Shown here one piece after another: positions 11,835-25,040 of a stretch of 64,000 nt of DNA (position 1 is the first letter of the stretch; every line of letters begins with the position of its first letter). The stretch is taken from assembly GCF_963576615.1 (NCBI RefSeq), contig NC_088715.1, forward strand, positions 30,093,687 to 30,157,686, in the 5' to 3' direction. The notes beneath the pieces are model-generated. The model was not told where the DNA came from and did not search any database. It saw nothing but the letters and a program-made list of their open reading frames with translations. Origin of the DNA: Watersipora subatra. Lineage: Eukaryota; Bryozoa; Gymnolaemata; Cheilostomatida; Watersiporidae. A program made the position numbers and the translations under genes.

Positions 11835-12520
11835 CAATCACTATGTTTCCATGGTGCGCAGTACTGCGAAGCAGCCCCCCTCCGAAGTCGAGGGGATTGT
11901 ACGTTTCCATGCTGCGCAGTGGTTTTCAGAATTTCAGCAAATTAGCCAGAGAAGAGAAATTGTATAAATCGAATCGCCTGATGGAGAAATAGAATCGATC
12001 ACGGATACCGAACGTCATAAACGGTCTTTTTATGATTCTGTCGTCATTATACTTTTATTTACAATACACATTCACAAGGTTTCACAAACCTTAACACACT
12101 TTCTACAAAGTAATATATTTTTAATAAGTATTTTTAAGTAATATATTATTTATACGTTAATTTAGGACTTGCCACCTATTTTTCGAAATGTGTTGGCATC
12201 GATAACAAAGTCCAGGAAAGTAATCACCTCATCATCCTCGTGAATGCAGACCATAATTAAATTTAAGTGAAAGAAGATCGGAAGAATAAAAAAACAAGAT
12301 TAGCAGGACAACCTTTGTACTAGTTTATAGCCTTCGAAGAATCCGTATCCACGGCATGAGAGCTATGCGCAGCCACTGCGCAGTCGCTGTTTCTTTGCTG
12401 CGAATTTGCACTGGCTTCGCACTGATCAGTGCGCAGTGATTTCAGTGCGAAGACGACGTTTCCATGATTCGGAGATAGCGCAACTCCGAAGCACTGCGCA
12501 TCATGGAAACATAGTGATTG
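11835..12520. mobile_element. TIR element (MITE) with subterminal repeats
   Basis: The ends CAATCACTATGTTTCCATGG and, inverted, CAATCACTATGTTTCCATGA match over about 28 bp, through TGCGCAGT. The inner motifs GTTTCCATG, TGCGCAGT and TCCGAAG recur several times near both ends, as transposase-binding subterminal repeats do. The target duplication is not clear and no ORF is seen. 686 bp. Confidence 0.7.
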
Positions 12521-13446
12521 AGTGAAAGTTTACCAAAAACAGCCAAAAGTTTGTGCTTGTTACTTTTCCCAGAAGTCTTCCGGTTTTAATCTCAATAACC
12601 ATGGACTATTAAAGTTCAACTTTAGTTTGTGGTATATAGCTTTAGTACTTGGTATATAGCTTTAGTATGAGCTATATAGCTGAGCGTTGAAGTCGCACTG
12701 AGTTTGTTCAACGACTTCATTCCTAAAACTTTGGCTGTTGACAACTAGATCAGTAAACTAACTGAGTCATACCTCAAAATCTGTCCTAGAAGTATGTAAA
12801 AAACCAGCTCATTTTATTGTTTCCAACAAGTTGCCATAAATCTTAGAATATCACGTACTTATTTCTCTCGCAACTGAATAATTGTGTGCCAAATATTAAA
12901 CTTGAGCTCTTGGGTCATATTGGCTCATTTGGTTAATGGATGTTACACAATGTAACTCAGGTTGCTTAGAACAGAACAAAATGGAACCAGAACATCTAGT
13001 CAGTTCAATTTTGCTGACTCATGCTGAGAACTACTGAAAGTACGCAATGCCACTCTATACCTGCCTGCCTAGTGCGTGACATTTGGTGTTTTTACTAGAT
13101 TTTGTCGAACTTCAGCTGGCTACCGCTTGAGTGAATTACATATACGTAAGTACTTTCATGTAGTTTCCTTTAGGCATTATTGTATTTTAATTTTACCTAA
13201 GCCGATTGGAACAGCTTTTGTATTACTTCCAGACTACTGGCAAAAACAATGAGATGAGCTCATACATTGCCTGGATATAATCAGCTACTAGTCACATCGT
13301 TGTTGGTAAAAGTGTAATTCATAAGGATATCAGCTGATTACCATTTAAAAAAATCCATGAGACATATTACTTACTACCTATGGGAACTAACAGACTTTTG
13401 TCTACCAAAGTAGTCTGTTTACGCATTCAAGTAATGCAGCTGTAAA

Positions 13447-13454
13447 TATATAAG
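13447..13454 (+). promoter_or_regulatory. Probable TATA box of the fibrinogen-domain gene
   Basis: TATATAAG lies 70-77 bp before the start codon. This would place the start of transcription near 13475-13485 and leave out the upstream ATG at 13466. Confidence 0.45.
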
Positions 13455-13523
13455 ATAACGAAAGCATGACACCTCCCCCGAGATTAAACACATTGAGCCA
13501 TCTTAGTCACGCTGCTGTTCATT

Positions 13524-16500
13524 ATGACCTGGGTGGTCAGATCGCCGTTGATCGCTGCTTTACTTTTGGTTGCGGTAAATTCTGATAGTCAAGTGACTAT
13601 TAGCAATGCTCAGCAAAAATTGTTTGCTTACCAACAGCAAATAATTATTCTCAATGATTTGTTAAAAGCTGAAGGATGTGCGAATTCAGTTGAAAAACGA
13701 GACAACAGCTCGGACATCAAGTTAGAAGTGGCCAAACGCCTTTATAATGAGTTAGTTGAAAAACTGGGTAGGTGTCGAGCTGGTAAGCTAGCAACCACTA
13801 CACCTACACTGGCACCTACAGGCCCAGTTCCTTGTCCAGCTTGCAGAGGTAAGTGTTTCTTGTACAGTAAGCAGAGGTAAGTGTTTCCTGTACAGTATGC
13901 AGAGGTAAGTATTCATTGTACAGTATTCAGAAGTAAGTGTTTCTTGTTCTGCATGCAGAGGTGAGTGTTCCTTAATTGTTCAGTAAGCAGATATAAATGT
14001 TCCTTGGCCAGTAAGCAAAGATAAGTGTTCCTTGTGCATCATTCGTAGGTAAGTGTTCCTTGTGCATCATTCATAGGTTAGTGTTCCTTGTATAGTTTGC
14101 AGCGGTAAGTGCTCTTTGTCCAGTATGCAGAGATGAGTGCTCCTTGTCTAGTAAGCAGTGGTAAGTGTTTTTTGTATAGTATTCATAGGTAAGTGCCCCC
14201 CTTGTACAGTATACAGAAGCAAGATTATTTATCCGGCATTCAGAGGTAAGTCAACTGTGTATTTTAGAAAAAGACTTGGAGAGTGATGAATTTAGTTAAA
14301 CGCTATGGAACATCAAGACATGGTCTCCAGCATGTATTAAAGGTTTGGCTATATACTCACGGCAAAATGCAGAGTCAAGACATTGGGCAGATATTTTTGC
14401 AGCTGTGCTCATGGCCGCTGCTAAATGATATTTCACTTAGGTGAAATTAAATTTCAAAGGTCAATTTTCATAATTCAGGTGAATTAAACCATAACTGTCA
14501 CGTACAACTTTTATCGTATTTACTAGGTAAATCAGACATGCTGATTCCTATATTGTACTCAAAATAAAGATTGGTCTACTAACTTTCAGGGTATTGAAGG
14601 CTTTTTTACAGCATTTTAATATCAGTCTCGAAAACAACACGATCGGCACAACAAGCTCCGCCTATAAATACGTGACGTAACCTAGCTTTTTAGGAACGGA
14701 GTTTAGGAATGTTTAGACCGATCTAGAATAATAGAGATGGGTGTTTTAAAATCCATTATTATCTAAATTCAGTCTTAAAAAGAATCTCAGTCTTTTCTGA
14801 AAGGTAAATAAGCTATTTCAATATGCATATTGAAAAGGTTTGTGCGACCTTCACTTTCCTCCACTATTACAAGACTCGTGCATGAGTACAATGCATATAT
14901 TTCTACTTAGTTCATCAAGGTGTACAAGAAAGAATCAAGTAACAGACAATGAACAGGCCCAGAACAGCTCTGCGCTGCTATGCAATTGTTCGGGCTTATA
15001 TAGCTGCTAAACCCCGACCTTGTTCTGCTTGGTTAGACCTGGCACGGCTCGGTCAGGCTCGGCTCGGTCTTGAGTCGGTACGGCTCTGGCTTGGCTGTGG
15101 CTTGGCTTGACTCGGGATGGCTTGACTGTGCATCGGCTTGGTTTGGCTAAATGCAAGGGGACGCCATCCACCACAATATTTAAAAATGGGCTCAAAAAGA
15201 CATGATAACAACGCTAGCTTGTGATAAAATCGTGATTTTTTGAGCTAATTTTTGTTGGCGTTTAGCCCATTTAAACATCATGTAACAAGCTACGAGAAAT
15301 TTGAAATAGTTTCATTAAAGGCTGAGATTATTTTACAGGCTGGGTTTAGTTAATAACGGGTTTTCAGACACCCATCTCTATAATTCCAAATCGGACAAAG
15401 CATCCCTAACTTCTGTTCCTGAAAAAGCTAGGTTTCATCACATATTTATGGGTGGGGCTTGTTATGCCGATTGTGCTGTTTTCGAGACCAATATTAAAAC
15501 GATGTAAAAAAGCCTTTTTATACTCTGAAAGTTAGTGAAACAATCTTTATTGTGAGTACAAAATCGGAATCAGCGTGTCTGATTCACTTTGAAAATACGA
15601 TAAAAGTTGTACGTGACAGTTATGGTTTAAATTAAAATTTAACCAGAACTCTTAGTATTTATTTTGCTACCAATTTTAAATCTTAAATGGTAGCATCTCT
15701 TTCTACCATTTAATTTATCTACTATCAAATATCTCTCTCTATTTGTAAGTATTTTTAATTGATGTATGAGAAATAATTTATGTATATTTGATTCAATGAA
15801 ATGTGTGTTCCTCATTTACACTAATTACAATTTACATTGTAATACACTCTATCTAAAATCAGCTTTGTGTGAGTACAGTTTGAACTTTAAAATCATTACG
15901 AGTTTGCGATTACTATAAGATAACTCACAGGTTCATTCACTGCCATTATTAAGCGGTAAACTTCTGAATTGGAAATATCATAGCGTTTTAACCGTGATCA
16001 AGTTTTGACAATTTTCATGCTGAAGCATCCTTTCGACCGAATCACCCAAAACAACAAGTGAAATCTCAAACATTCGAAAAATATTCATACTTTCTGATGA
16101 AATCTTGTAACATATGATGTGTGCAACCCTATAATTACCAGGAATGTTTAAATGGCAGAATGGCAGTTGTTTTAAATACGATAACCTTCACTTAATCACC
16201 TAATTCTGTTTATTGAAGTGAAGAGATAAATAACATGCTCATCAACCCTATGACATTCAGCTTATAAGATTGACACTCAAACCAACTGAGCTAATCAGCG
16301 ACCTTCCTATGACTCAACATAATTGTGTCAATTCGTATAAATCTCAACGTTTGTCTTTTTGTCAAACTCCTTGTCCAGTTACAGCAATGAAAAATCTGCA
16401 GGGTACTGAATTTGGCCTCAGGATCTCCAGATCTAAAGGCGGTGAACTTGACCATTAAACTGCACAAAATACAGTGTATTCATTATGAAAATAGTTATTA

Positions 16501-19500
16501 CATTGGTTAAGACACTAACACTTAAAGTGCTTGCTTGGGGTTAATAACTAGCACTTTTGACCAATACGCATAACGTTTGTTAAGCTCGCTTAAAACGTGG
16601 TTTTTGTTTTAGTAGAGATTTTAGTAAAGATCTAGTTTTTAAGGTAAGTTACTCAAATTAGTTAGGTAACTTTTCTATCATTCGTGCAATGCTGGACATT
16701 CGGCTAGCAAGAGAATAAAGTCCTATTGGTCCTACAATGTTCAAATTCAGTATAGATACCTGTCTCTGTTTAAAATTAATTTTATAGGTGCAGAACTGAT
16801 TATAAAATGATGCAGACATTAATATAAACAAACTAGCTGTGCTACCCGTCGTTGCTCGGGTGATAAAAAAGTCCTTTGGACAAAAAATTGACTTATATTT
16901 AACATATAACAACATTTGCCATTCTAACTTTCAAACTACATATCATGAGAAAAGTGTTTTGTGTAGTCTAAATAAGTTAATAGATTAATTAATTTCAAAC
17001 TTTGTTAAACAACCGTAATTTTCAAACTTTATTTCATAAGGAAATGATTTTGTGCAGAACAGGTTCTTTTCTTTGGATGCATTAGACAATGTGTAATTTC
17101 TGAGAATACATGTATGTAACAGATTAATAAAAAAATATGACAGAATATGGTAGTATGTTGTAGTTGAAATTTTATTAGAACAATTTCTGCCAAAAAATGG
17201 TCGAATGAAAAATTAATATTAGTAATAAAGATTGGAAACTAAGTAATAGGATACGAAAACAGCATAGGAAAATGAATAATTTTTAAACTTCAAACACGAC
17301 ATTATACTCCAATTATGTTTAAAAAAATGCAAGTTGAAATAAAAAAGATAATGCAACAAACTTTAAAGCCTTATATTATAAACTTCAAAGGTTATACGAA
17401 GTTTATAAATGTAATAAGAGAGTGTAAATCTATTTATGTATACATTTCTCAAAGTACGTAAATTTGTGTAAATATAAGAGGGTGAGGAATAACTGATACT
17501 TGTAATCTTACACGATAAGTTTTACAGTTAATCTCACAGATAATCTAACAGATAATCTTAGAGTAATGTTACAAATGTTTGTTGTAAAATGTGAAATTTA
17601 TTACGAATTACTAATTGGTTAGGTTTAAAGTGAAAGATGTAAAAGCTAATACACAAAGTGAGCCCTGATAGGAACATACAAACAAAGATGTTTTAATTTG
17701 AACTAAAAGAAGTAACATAAGAGTGTTTAAACGAACAAAATATTTATTCCTATACAATGATTGTGGAGCGCAAGGTACCAAATCAACATCCAAAAGACAT
17801 GCTGTAGCTGGAAAAAAGTATTCTGAGCAGCTGGAATAAATAAAAAAGAGAACTAAATTAAGATGTGAAATAAATAGCAAGTATGTAAACTACGAAACAT
17901 ATTATTTAGTAATGATACAATTATTAGAAAGTGCTAAAACAAAAATCGTTACGACCAAATGAAATGCATTTCAAACAATCGCCAAATATTTATTTTGAGA
18001 GAGAAATGTTTGTTGAGAAATGTTTGTTGAGAAATGTTTGTTTGGCGGAAAGCATTGTGTTTGATGAGAGCGTAATGACCTGTGGGCGCATTGTATTAAT
18101 AAATACGTCTTTTAGCTGAAATTTTGTCATTAAGTGATTTTATGTTTGCGCAACCGTTTTACTGTAACGAATAACGCTTAACTCGCGAGCAACTGAATCT
18201 CTTAACAATGTATATAATCAGTACACAATTTGCCAAATTTTAAGATCGTAGATAAATTATTGTCGATATCGTGGGGCTGAACAAATTAGCCCTAACGAAA
18301 TAAAGACAAAAAAGCATCAGGCTGCACATACATAAGTCCCAAAATATTTCTTCCTCGCAGCTTCGTAACGTGTGGTCGCTTTGCTAAAATAATTAGCCTG
18401 TGATTATGATATATCAAATATGATAAAGCCATAGATTGAAATTTCCTAACTGGGTGTTTGTAATGTGTGGGCCCAATGTTAAAATAATTGCTATAGCCGG
18501 ACTATCAAACCTACGAATACGCATATGACGATAAACTTTGAGAAATAGATATATAGATGCAGTAATTATTCTCTGGAATAAACACATTAAACTGGTTATT
18601 TTTCACATCATCAGAGTAAGTTACTTCTATTTAGCACAAATAGGCTGCTAGAGAATTTGAGTTAAGTAGGACACAAATTAAGATTGTAAACTTATTCACA
18701 GAATCATTGAAGAGCAATACAGATGTAGTACTCAGTGTTTTCTGGCATAGGTACATGTATTAACATTTTCCCAAATTTAGCTTTGATGCGATTTTAACCA
18801 AAACTTTATTCCAGGCTTTCTATAGGCTGCCATAAATATAAATGAACAAATCATGAGTCCACATCGTTACCTAGTATAGTCGGGACAAGAGTTCTTTATT
18901 CCAGGCTTTCTATAGGCTGCCATAAATATAAATGAACAAATCATGAGTCCACATCGTTACCTAGTATAGTTGGGACAAGAGTTCTTTATTCCGGGCTTTC
19001 TATAGGCTGCCATAAATATAAATGAACAAATCATGAGTCCACATCGTTACCTAGTACAGTTGGGACAAGAGTTCTTTATTCCGGGCTTTCTATAGGCTGC
19101 CATAAATATAAATGAACAAATCATGAGTCCACATCGTTACCTAGTATAGTTGGGACAAGAGTTCTATGCATAGAGCTTGCAGCTTCAACTTTTGGGTTTC
19201 TCAGTTTATTTGGATCTAACTATAACTCACAACGCCATTTGGTTTTGGCCAATCTGATGGCCAAATTGTTTGCCGCCATGTACATGTAAATGAGGGTTTG
19301 CCCGATTATCCCAAGACGTATAAATAATTTAGGCCACCCAAGAGGTTCATAAACATGTTACGACAGTGTGACAAGTACCATGCTACTACAGTTGGGCTGA
19401 TATGCCTTATCTGTAGACAAGGAAAGGCATAACCTAAGGATTAGGATAACTAGAAGGTTTAAACTGCTGGTCGCTAGTCTGGCTGAAGTCGGTGAAGACT

Positions 19501-22500
19501 AGTTTACATTATATCGCCGTATGTCTCACAATACATCAGTCATCATCTGTAAAAAAATTGTTCACACTGTCATAAATGTTTATGTCAGCGTATTGTCTGT
19601 GGCATATCGTTGTCATTATACAACGTGGTTTCGCCAATGCAATGAAATACTAGTCTTTCATCACGAAGTAGAATACAAATTAAGCAATCTGGGACAGCCA
19701 ATCAGGTTTGTAGAAAAGTTGTACATTGCAAAGGCTGATGTAGACATTTGGCGAAATATCGGGAAAACTTGACGGCTGTATAGTTTTCCTACATATTCAT
19801 TTTGCCTCGGTTTGTCATGCATAGTCAACGATTAATCGCAGAGAGAACAACCCTCCAAGCAGCAATATAGAGGGGACCGGCCTTTATTATCAAAGCGCGT
19901 AATTTGCCAATCTATATATTGGCTATATATTGGCTATATATTGGCTATATATTGGCTATATAGATTGGCTATATAGATTGGCTATATATATATATAGTAC
20001 TTTATTGGCAATAATTTCATTTCACAAATAGAAATGTTTTTCAAATTAGGCCATACAGCAATAGTAAAACAAAAAAAGGGAAAAAAGCAACAGTTAGCCA
20101 TTAAAATTGAATACATAGTCTGACAAATAGTGTTTAAAATGCCTTACTCTGCTAAGAGAACGAATATTTGGTGGAAGATTGGCTATATATTGGCTATATA
20201 GATTGGCTATATATTGGCAATTTTATCAGCCTGTGAGCCGAAAATGAACATAATGCAATGAGGGTATTAAGTTATATAAGAATAAGAATATTTAAATACA
20301 CATCGATCACAATCCATTTCAGAAAGCTGTTCAAAAAGAGAATTGTTCAAATTGCAAAATGATTCGCTTTGTCATACATAATGTAAATTATTTTGATCTG
20401 CACAAGACTCAAAAAAATTAAGTAAATTTGTATTATTTTATTTCATAAACGATATATTAAAAAATTAAGTAATATATGATGAGCTCTCAATTTCTTATAA
20501 ACCCTCTATCCATAAAGAATACTGAGTAATGTGTTGCAATATCTGTAGCAGTACATAAGGTAAAGATATTCATTGTTATGTCTGTCACAAGTAGAGTCAA
20601 TGAAAAAATCTATTAGTAGGTGTATGAATAATTTACAAAGTCAAACACTAGATAATTCTGCACTTTCAGGCCTACTCAGTTTTAATCAGATACAGTTAAA
20701 TTTCCATGTTTGAATCATTTATAAGGTTCAGGGCCAAGCCTTGCAGCAAGGTTATGACTAAGTTACGTAGCACGTATATGGCTGAGTTTTGCTGTAGCTC
20801 TATGAGTGAGTCTTGTAGTAGCTCTAAGACTAAATCCTACACTAAGTCTATGCTAAGTGACAAAGTGATTAAGTCCTGCTATAGCTCTATGACTAAGTGT
20901 TGTGATAGGTCTATTATAATAGCAGTCCTGTGGCAGCTCTATGACTAAGTGTTGGGATAGGTCTATAGCTGTTTTGCGATAGGTCTATGACTAAGTATTG
21001 AGATAGGTCTATAGCTGTCTTGTGATAGGTCTATGACTAAGTCTTGTGACAGGTCTATAGCTGTCTTGTGATAGGTCTATGACTAAGTCTTGTGCAGGTC
21101 TAATAGCTGTCTTGTGATAGGTCTATGACTAAGTCTTGTGACAGGTCTATAGCTGTCTTGTGATAGGTCTATGACTAAGTCTTGTGGCAGGTTTCAAAAT
21201 AAGTGACTTAGTTAATCTATTAGTAAGATGTCTGGCTGTACCTTCATTTGTATAGTAACTGGAACTAATTACTAAATATCCAATGAACTGCATTATTCAG
21301 TCTTGTGCAGATTGTCAGGCCTACTTTGAACATGGCCATAGAAGTCCAGGAATATACAAATTAACAGTTTCCCTTAACAACCCTCCAACCTTTGATGCTT
21401 GGTGTGACTTCTTTGGAAATCATGGCTGGACAGTTATACAGAGACGAGATCAACAGAAGGCTAGCTTCAATAGGAGCTGGCAAGAATACCAAGAAGGATT
21501 TGGTAGAGTGGATGGAGAACACTGGCTAGGTAGGAGTCATATTGTCTAGATTTTCTCCATGCTGAATATCAAAGTTGTTCTTGAGCAGGTTAGTCTATGA
21601 TGATAAATGCCGGAATAAAATATCATATCACCAAAAAGTCAACTTTCTGAAATTTCATAGGTTAAAAACGTTTAATACGAAAGGTTTGTGGATTGTGAAC
21701 ATCTGCTCTTGCGGTTACCTGCTTTCTCTTCTGGGAAATAACTGTGTATTGTATATAAAATATTATGAATTATATAGTAAACTGTTTTACTATTCAGAAA
21801 CTTTCAAAAAATGATAAGCTTATGCTTTTAAGAATTCCTTTTGCAATAAAAAAAACTAAAGCTGGACACGGACTTAGGGGTGTAACCTTCATTCAATATA
21901 AAGCCGGGTCTTAGCACTAAACTGACAAACAAGTGACGTTTTTATAAAAAGAAAATTTGAATCCTAGCTTGGCATATTTAACCATACATAATGCCTGTGC
22001 TAAACATCTGTATCAATAAGCTAATCTTTGGCAATTAGTTAGTCAGTCCTGCTTCAATGGATTAAGATGAAAATATTTAACTTTGGAAGTGTCTGTTTGA
22101 ACTTCTTGCAAAACTTGAAATTAAATTTTCTACTGTTTCAGGCCTCAAAGGTTTCTGCTAACTTTAGACACCACTTGATATGAAGCTCTTTTTATACCAA
22201 CTGCTCATCAACATCAATTTACTCATAAATGCAGTTGTAAATGAGTAAAGCAATGAGTAAAGCAATATTGTGCCAGTGCACAATATTGCTCAAATCAATG
22301 TTTCGCAGTGCAATGAACCACATGTTTAGCTGTTTTGACATCATCATCAAGAATAAAACGTACACACTATGAGGGGTTAGTTGTGGAGGACCGCTAACCA
22401 ACATACAATAGAAATTACCTATCGTGGGTTCTTTCGTTACATTTTAATTGTCTGATTACGACATTCATCAAGAGCCTAGTTCTTTGCCATGCTTTCGAAT

Positions 22501-24987
22501 ATGGATTGACATCGCTGTTCACTAAAGTTGACATTGAATCAGCCAATCAATAACCTAACAGCTGCGATTATCTGTGTCAAATTTCAACATGTTAAAAGTT
22601 CATCGCATCTTCTCTAGTGACGATTACTTTGACCACTCATCACAAAATGATGTAACAGCACCCATTTTTGCAGTTTAGCGCACCTAATCGCTGATTTGGG
22701 TGATAGTGGGCAAGGCCCCTTAGTGTTTAGTATGTAAATGCAAACTTAAAAATTTTAAAACATTTGTTGCATTAGTTGTTTTACATGGTTATTATTCAGT
22801 AAACGAAAGCTTTCAAAAACTGATACAATTACAGAATATTTAACTCTTTATATAGTTCAGTGAAGTGAAATGGTTAGAAGTTGTTAGCTACTAAAAAGGA
22901 CATGAATTCTTTGTGAAGAAAGTAAGAGACATTGCTACTATAAGAAAAATAACATATAAAATCATTGTCATCAGTTAAAAACCTGTTTCAAGTGACATTG
23001 ACAAAACAACTGACGATCGGAGGCTCATTGCATCCTTACTATATTATCTTAGTTATAACTTTAGATGGTATTAGTTGTCTTTACTTTAGTTTACATAACG
23101 TCAAAATAAGTGTATTTTGTTTTAGAACATTTGTTTGGTTATAATTATTTCTGTTTCTTTTATTAGGCTATTAAATGTGCATAATTTTTTTAGGAAATGA
23201 GAAAATTCATCTCCTGACTCAAACCAACCAGAAGCTAAACATTCAACTAGTCTCAAGCAATGGCAGAGTTCGGGAAGGTACCTGGCAGTGGTTTATAGTT
23301 GGAAGTGAAAGCGAGAACTACAAGCTTGGAGTAAGGATTCATAGCTGGCTCAGACAATAATTTTTGTAAATATCCTGTCACTTTTCAGCTTTGCCAACTT
23401 AATTATTTTGCAACAAGCAAAGTTTTCTAGGCAGTTGTGTGCTTTTTTAACGCTGACTGCAATCTTGTTCAGAGTTCATCATTGATAGGAAAAGAATCTG
23501 TCTGTGTTGTGTCCGTGTTACAAAGTTAAATGCTGTAGCAAGATAATAAAACTGAGCCATGAAATAGTGGAGTACTACAATAAATCTAATTCTAACTTCT
23601 TCTGCCACTCAAGTAGCTTGTCTAGTGCAATTAAGCTATAATTTATTGATCAATTCTTTGCTAATGACTTTGAAAAAGTCATTAGCAGTGTTTTATTATT
23701 ATAGAAAATTTTTTTTACTAATAAGATATAATCAAACCAACAAATACCATTGTTGATATATATGACTTGATCGACAATAATTTAATTTTATTAAATGTAT
23801 GTATGCCATAATTTAAAACAGAAAAGTGTTTTAAATTATGGCATACAAAAATTAAAAAACAAAAAAGACAAAATGGTTTGATATATAGCCTTTATATATG
23901 TTTTCTGCTAAAAGAATGTATGTAAGGTACTACATTGTTAAAGCAGCCACCAATGATATTTTCAAAAAAACTTAAAAGTAAACTTTTTAAAATTTAGCTG
24001 TTTTTAGTTTTGATTAATAATAATCTTTAAACTGTGAAACTGAAAGATAAATTCTAATAATCTTGCTGATTATGTTTGATCCCAGTTATGTCTCGCATCT
24101 AAAGAAACTCTGTTCAATGTTATTAAAAAGTATAAACGTTTTGTTAAAGAAGTATGGCTCACTTTAATAGTTGACAAAGTCCCTAAGTAATAATTAGTTT
24201 TACTCATCACCCTGTAGCATTTAAATATTCTACAAAAATATTTATAGTTTTTGCTCCGCAGAGAGTCAACTTTCAGACAGATTTTGCTGGAGGAAAACCA
24301 ACTAAAAGTAGTGGCAAGTCTTGCACTCTTTTATGTTGATTTTTGCAGATAGGCAGCAATGGTTACAATGGAACCTTGAGAGACGAGTTTTCGTTCTACC
24401 ATCATGGACTTAACTTTACCACTTATGACAGAGACAATGATCGGTTAACTCATTTTGAAAGAAATTGTGCCATTTCGTCAAAAGGTAAACAAATGCTGTT
24501 AGGTAAAACTTTGGCATCATCTACTTTTTATGCTCTCAGCAGGTGCTTGTCATTTGTTAAGGAGTTGGTTAATCTTGTCAGATGAATATGTGGTATGATG
24601 TTATGAAACAACAATTACCAAAGTTTGTGTCTTTCTGTCTTCGAGGTTTGAACAGATTTGTCCCAATGCCAGAACAGAATATCGATCAAAGTGTTTAGGA
24701 GTTCAAGATCAGCTAAACGCATGAAGCTTATCTTAACTAACTTCTCGTAGAGAGGCTGCATAATAAAAATTAAGTGTAATAAAAATTTATTTGTTTTTAT
24801 TATCTTTACTATTTTACCACTTTTTTTTTAACACTTTTACTATTTTCTCTGACAAGTAAACCTCTATTAACACAGCATGTACAAAACTAATGGCAAAAAA
24901 TATACTTCTACTATTATCTTTAGCTACACACATTATATCACTCGAAATTTATTTTATACAGTATTATTGAGCACTCAGAAGTAGAAC

Positions 24988-25040
<53 letters not shown>

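Noticed and set aside
13849-14250. 28-bp periodic repeats as a CRISPR array
   Set aside because: Contiguous units without spacers, at an intron border in an animal gene. Best read as a minisatellite containing a splice donor.
15007-15195. 62-codon ORF rich in KPSR/AEPDRA
   Set aside because: Low-complexity G/C/T tract inside the foldback element.
19521-19772. 83-codon ORF as a gene nested in intron 1
   Set aside because: No recognisable family, signal or paralogue. Expected by chance at this length.
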